Below, in pieces: positions 62,495 to 64,000 of a stretch of DNA of 64,000 nt; the first letter of the stretch is position 1; each line of letters opens with the position of its first letter. Where the stretch lies: assembly GCA_035306605.1 (NCBI GenBank), contig DATGNR010000004.1. The stretch is one strand, 5' to 3'. Position numbers and translations under genes: made by a program. The notes below the pieces were generated by a model. The model did not search any database, was not told the origin of the DNA, and saw only the letters and a list, made by a program, of their open reading frames with translations. This DNA comes from Xanthomarina sp035306605 (lineage in GTDB: Bacteria; Bacteroidota; Bacteroidia; Flavobacteriales; Flavobacteriaceae).

Positions 62495-62977
62495 ATGTAC
62501 ACAAAAGAATTTGAGATTAGATGGAGTGATGTAGATGCGAATAGACATCTCGCAAATAGCGCATATACCAACTTTATGAGCCATACTAGAATGGCATTTT
62601 TAATTGAAAACGGCTTTGGAATGAAAACCTTAGCAGACCATAATTTAGGGCCTGTAGTGTTTTATGAACACATGTATTATTTCAAGGAAGCATTTATGGG
62701 ACAACCAATAAAAGTAAGCTTGGAAGTCTCAGGTTTGAGTGAGGATGGAATGTTTTTTAAATTTGATCATAATTTTTACAACCATAAAGGTGAAAATATT
62801 GCACATTGTGAAATGCTTGGTGCTTGGATGGATTTAACAACAAGAAAGTTAATTGGACTTCCAGAAGAGCTATTGGCTATAGAAGATAACTTTCCTAAAA
62901 CCAAAGATTTTAAAACATTAACCAAGGAAGATACTAGGGCTGCTGGAAAGAAACCGGTGCATCTGACTAGGGGATAA
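62495..62977 (+). CDS. Acyl-CoA thioesterase (4HBT hotdog family)
   Basis: A 160-residue hotdog-fold thioesterase. The 4HBT active-site stretch is IRWSDVDANRHLANSAYTNF at 8-27, with the catalytic Asp at 12 or 14 and the conserved Asn and His following. YKEAFMGQPIKVSLEVSGL-like segment (YYFKEAFMGQPIKVSLEVSG) near 65 is the central strand pair. Cytosolic. Substrate length is unknown. The stop is one base from the stop of the converging transporter gene, with no terminator between. Confidence 0.9.
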   Translation: MYTKEFEIRWSDVDANRHLANSAYTNFMSHTRMAFLIENGFGMKTLADHNLGPVVFYEHMYYFKEAFMGQPIKVSLEVSGLSEDGMFFKFDHNFYNHKGENIAHCEMLGAWMDLTTRKLIGLPEELLAIEDNFPKTKDFKTLTKEDTRAAGKKPVHLTRG

Positions 62978-62978
62978 C

Positions 62979-63863
62979 TTAGTTTTTTTTAGTAACTAAA
63001 TAAACCCCAGCAAATATTAAAACGGCCGCTATAACTTTTACTAAGTCTATGGTGTCGCTTCCCATAAAAAGAGCGAAAACACTGGCAATTACAGGTTGAA
63101 TGTATAAAAAAGTGCTGACGGTTGAGGCTTTTAAATGTCTTAAAGCTAAAGGGTTTAAAAGATAGGTTCCGAAAGTGGCTCCTACAACTACAAACAGAAC
63201 AGAAAATAAAATATAAGGAGGGAAAGTTGCCCACGCTATCTGTGAAAATTCGTTGTAACCGAACGGAATAACCAAGAGTGCTCCGAATAAAAATAACCAT
63301 CTAATAAAGGTAAATGGATGGTATTTGTTGGTTAAATTTTTAATAATGATAATATAAATACTGTACGAAACGGCATTTATAAAAATTAAAAGATTTCCTA
63401 AAGGAATCTGATCTGTTGGATGGGGAGATTTTCCATAAACAGAAAGGACAATAGCTCCTGATAGACCTAGCGAAATACCTATTATTTTAAGTCCAGTAAC
63501 TCGTTCCTTTAAGAAAAATGCCGACAATAGTAAAACTACAATGGGCACGACAGTCATAATTACGGAGGCATGAATAGGGGTTGTAAACTCTAATCCTTTA
63601 AAAAACGTTAGAAAGTTTAACCCGAGTCCGAAAACAGCGGCAAAAAAGATGGTAATATAATCTTTCGCTGCAATAGGTTCTTTAACCGTAAACAAACTAA
63701 AAATCCAAAATAAAATGGCGGCCCCTACAACCCGGACTAATAGAAAACCATAGGGTTTGATATAGCCTTCAGCAAGAACGTCGTTCGCAAAAGTAAAAGT
63801 AAGCCCATAAATAACATGGACGAGGGTTACAGCAATTAAAGCAAGAATCCGAGTTTTATCCAT
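62979..63863 (-). CDS. DMT family transporter (EamA)
   Basis: A 294-residue inner membrane exporter with ten helices in two EamA repeats. The first repeat runs from ALIAVTLVHVIYGLTFTFAN to VIMTVVPIVVLLLSAFFLKE; the second contains GLSGAIVLSVYGK and STVSTFLYIQPVIASVFALF. The cargo is unknown, often amino acids or metabolites. Its ATG overlaps the end of the ArsC/Spx-like gene by eight bases, so the two are co-transcribed. Confidence 0.88.
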   Translation of the reverse strand: MDKTRILALIAVTLVHVIYGLTFTFANDVLAEGYIKPYGFLLVRVVGAAILFWIFSLFTVKEPIAAKDYITIFFAAVFGLGLNFLTFFKGLEFTTPIHASVIMTVVPIVVLLLSAFFLKERVTGLKIIGISLGLSGAIVLSVYGKSPHPTDQIPLGNLLIFINAVSYSIYIIIIKNLTNKYHPFTFIRWLFLFGALLVIPFGYNEFSQIAWATFPPYILFSVLFVVVGATFGTYLLNPLALRHLKASTVSTFLYIQPVIASVFALFMGSDTIDLVKVIAAVLIFAGVYLVTKKN

Positions 63864-64000
63864 GTAGGGCTTCTTTGGCTTCTTGGACTACTTTTTTAGA
63901 ATTACCAATAAATATGCGATGGTTGAAAAGGAGAACGGGACGACTTAAAAACGTGTAATGTTCTAGTAAATAACGCTTGTAATCAGATTCTGTTAAGTCC
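63856..64000 (-). CDS. ArsC/Spx-family protein, 3' end only
   Basis: The last 48 codons of a gene that continues beyond the window edge: DLTESDYKRYLLEHYTFLSR, then PVLLFNHRIFIGNSKKVVQE and AKEALHG. The RPVLLFN...IFIGNSKKVV segment matches the C-terminal part of the ArsC/Spx thioredoxin-like family, where the conserved Arg-Pro lines the active site. Whether this is an arsenate reductase or a regulator-like relative cannot be told without the N-terminal half and its CxxC or single Cys. Confidence 0.7.
   Translation of the reverse strand, partial: DLTESDYKRYLLEHYTFLSRPVLLFNHRIFIGNSKKVVQEAKEALHG

Overview
The window looks like ordinary core chromosome of a Flavobacteriaceae bacterium (Bacteroidota), probably a marine or aquatic one. 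The evidence is AT-rich DNA, many genes preceded by the Bacteroidota -7 element TAnnTTTG, signal peptides ending before Gln, lipoproteins with acidic residues right after the lipid cysteine, OmpA with thrombospondin-3-type repeats, and a full MoxR/Bat aerotolerance operon. The genus cannot be fixed from the sequence alone. I see no insertion sequence, prophage, integrase, CRISPR array or rRNA. The only RNA gene I can support is tRNA-Ala(GGC).

Layout. 1-5.1 kb: OmpA-type outer membrane protein, an AddB-like PD-(D/E)XK nuclease and an alpha/beta hydrolase. 5.1-10.3 kb: tRNA-Ala, universal stress protein, GNAT acetyltransferase, MATE exporter, two tiny membrane proteins, a 2OG-Fe(II) oxygenase, queD and lpxH. 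10.3-16.2 kb, minus strand: MFS exporter, recJ, OsmC, a uracil-DNA glycosylase-like protein, rsmI and an unknown protein. 16.2-19.6 kb, plus strand: tdk, alr, mscL, asd. 19.6-22.8 kb, minus strand: cadherin-like lipoprotein, AlbA_2/Schlafen-type protein and an SDR oxidoreductase. 23.1-33.6 kb: DUF4382 lipoprotein, then moxR, DUF58, a BatD-like protein and batA-batB-batC-batD-batE. 33.6-38.9 kb: small membrane protein, nhaA, carbonic anhydrase, cvpA, conserved hypothetical, lipocalin-like lipoprotein, pheS. 38.9-45.6 kb: a GbsR/MarR regulator with a tripartite RND efflux operon. 45.7-52.1 kb: a Dus enzyme, gpsA, lipoprotein, BON-LysM protein, small outer-membrane-type protein and an M61 peptidase. 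52.1-60.3 kb: a biotin operon (bioF, DUF2007, bioD, bioA, a ketosynthase, a secreted alpha/beta hydrolase, bioB, cupin_8) led by a broken gene. 60.3-64 kb: nadD-gmk-yicC on the minus strand, a thioesterase, an EamA transporter and the 3' end of an ArsC/Spx-like gene.

How the genes work together. The Bat proteins (VWA and TPR, membrane anchored) with the MoxR ATPase form one envelope complex. The GbsR regulator probably controls the adaptor-pump-channel efflux genes directly behind it. The biotin genes are tightly overlapped and must be co-transcribed; the ketosynthase among them is a candidate for making the pimeloyl precursor, since no bioC or bioH is visible here. tdk, gmk, nadD, pheS, asd and alr are housekeeping genes.

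I found no clear new multi-gene system. The items most worth a second look are: the twice-disrupted gene ahead of bioF; the ketosynthase and secreted hydrolase inside the biotin operon; a GC-rich structured stretch just before the dus promoter; a terminator built from two converging stop codons at 8.25 kb; and two tiny membrane-protein genes.
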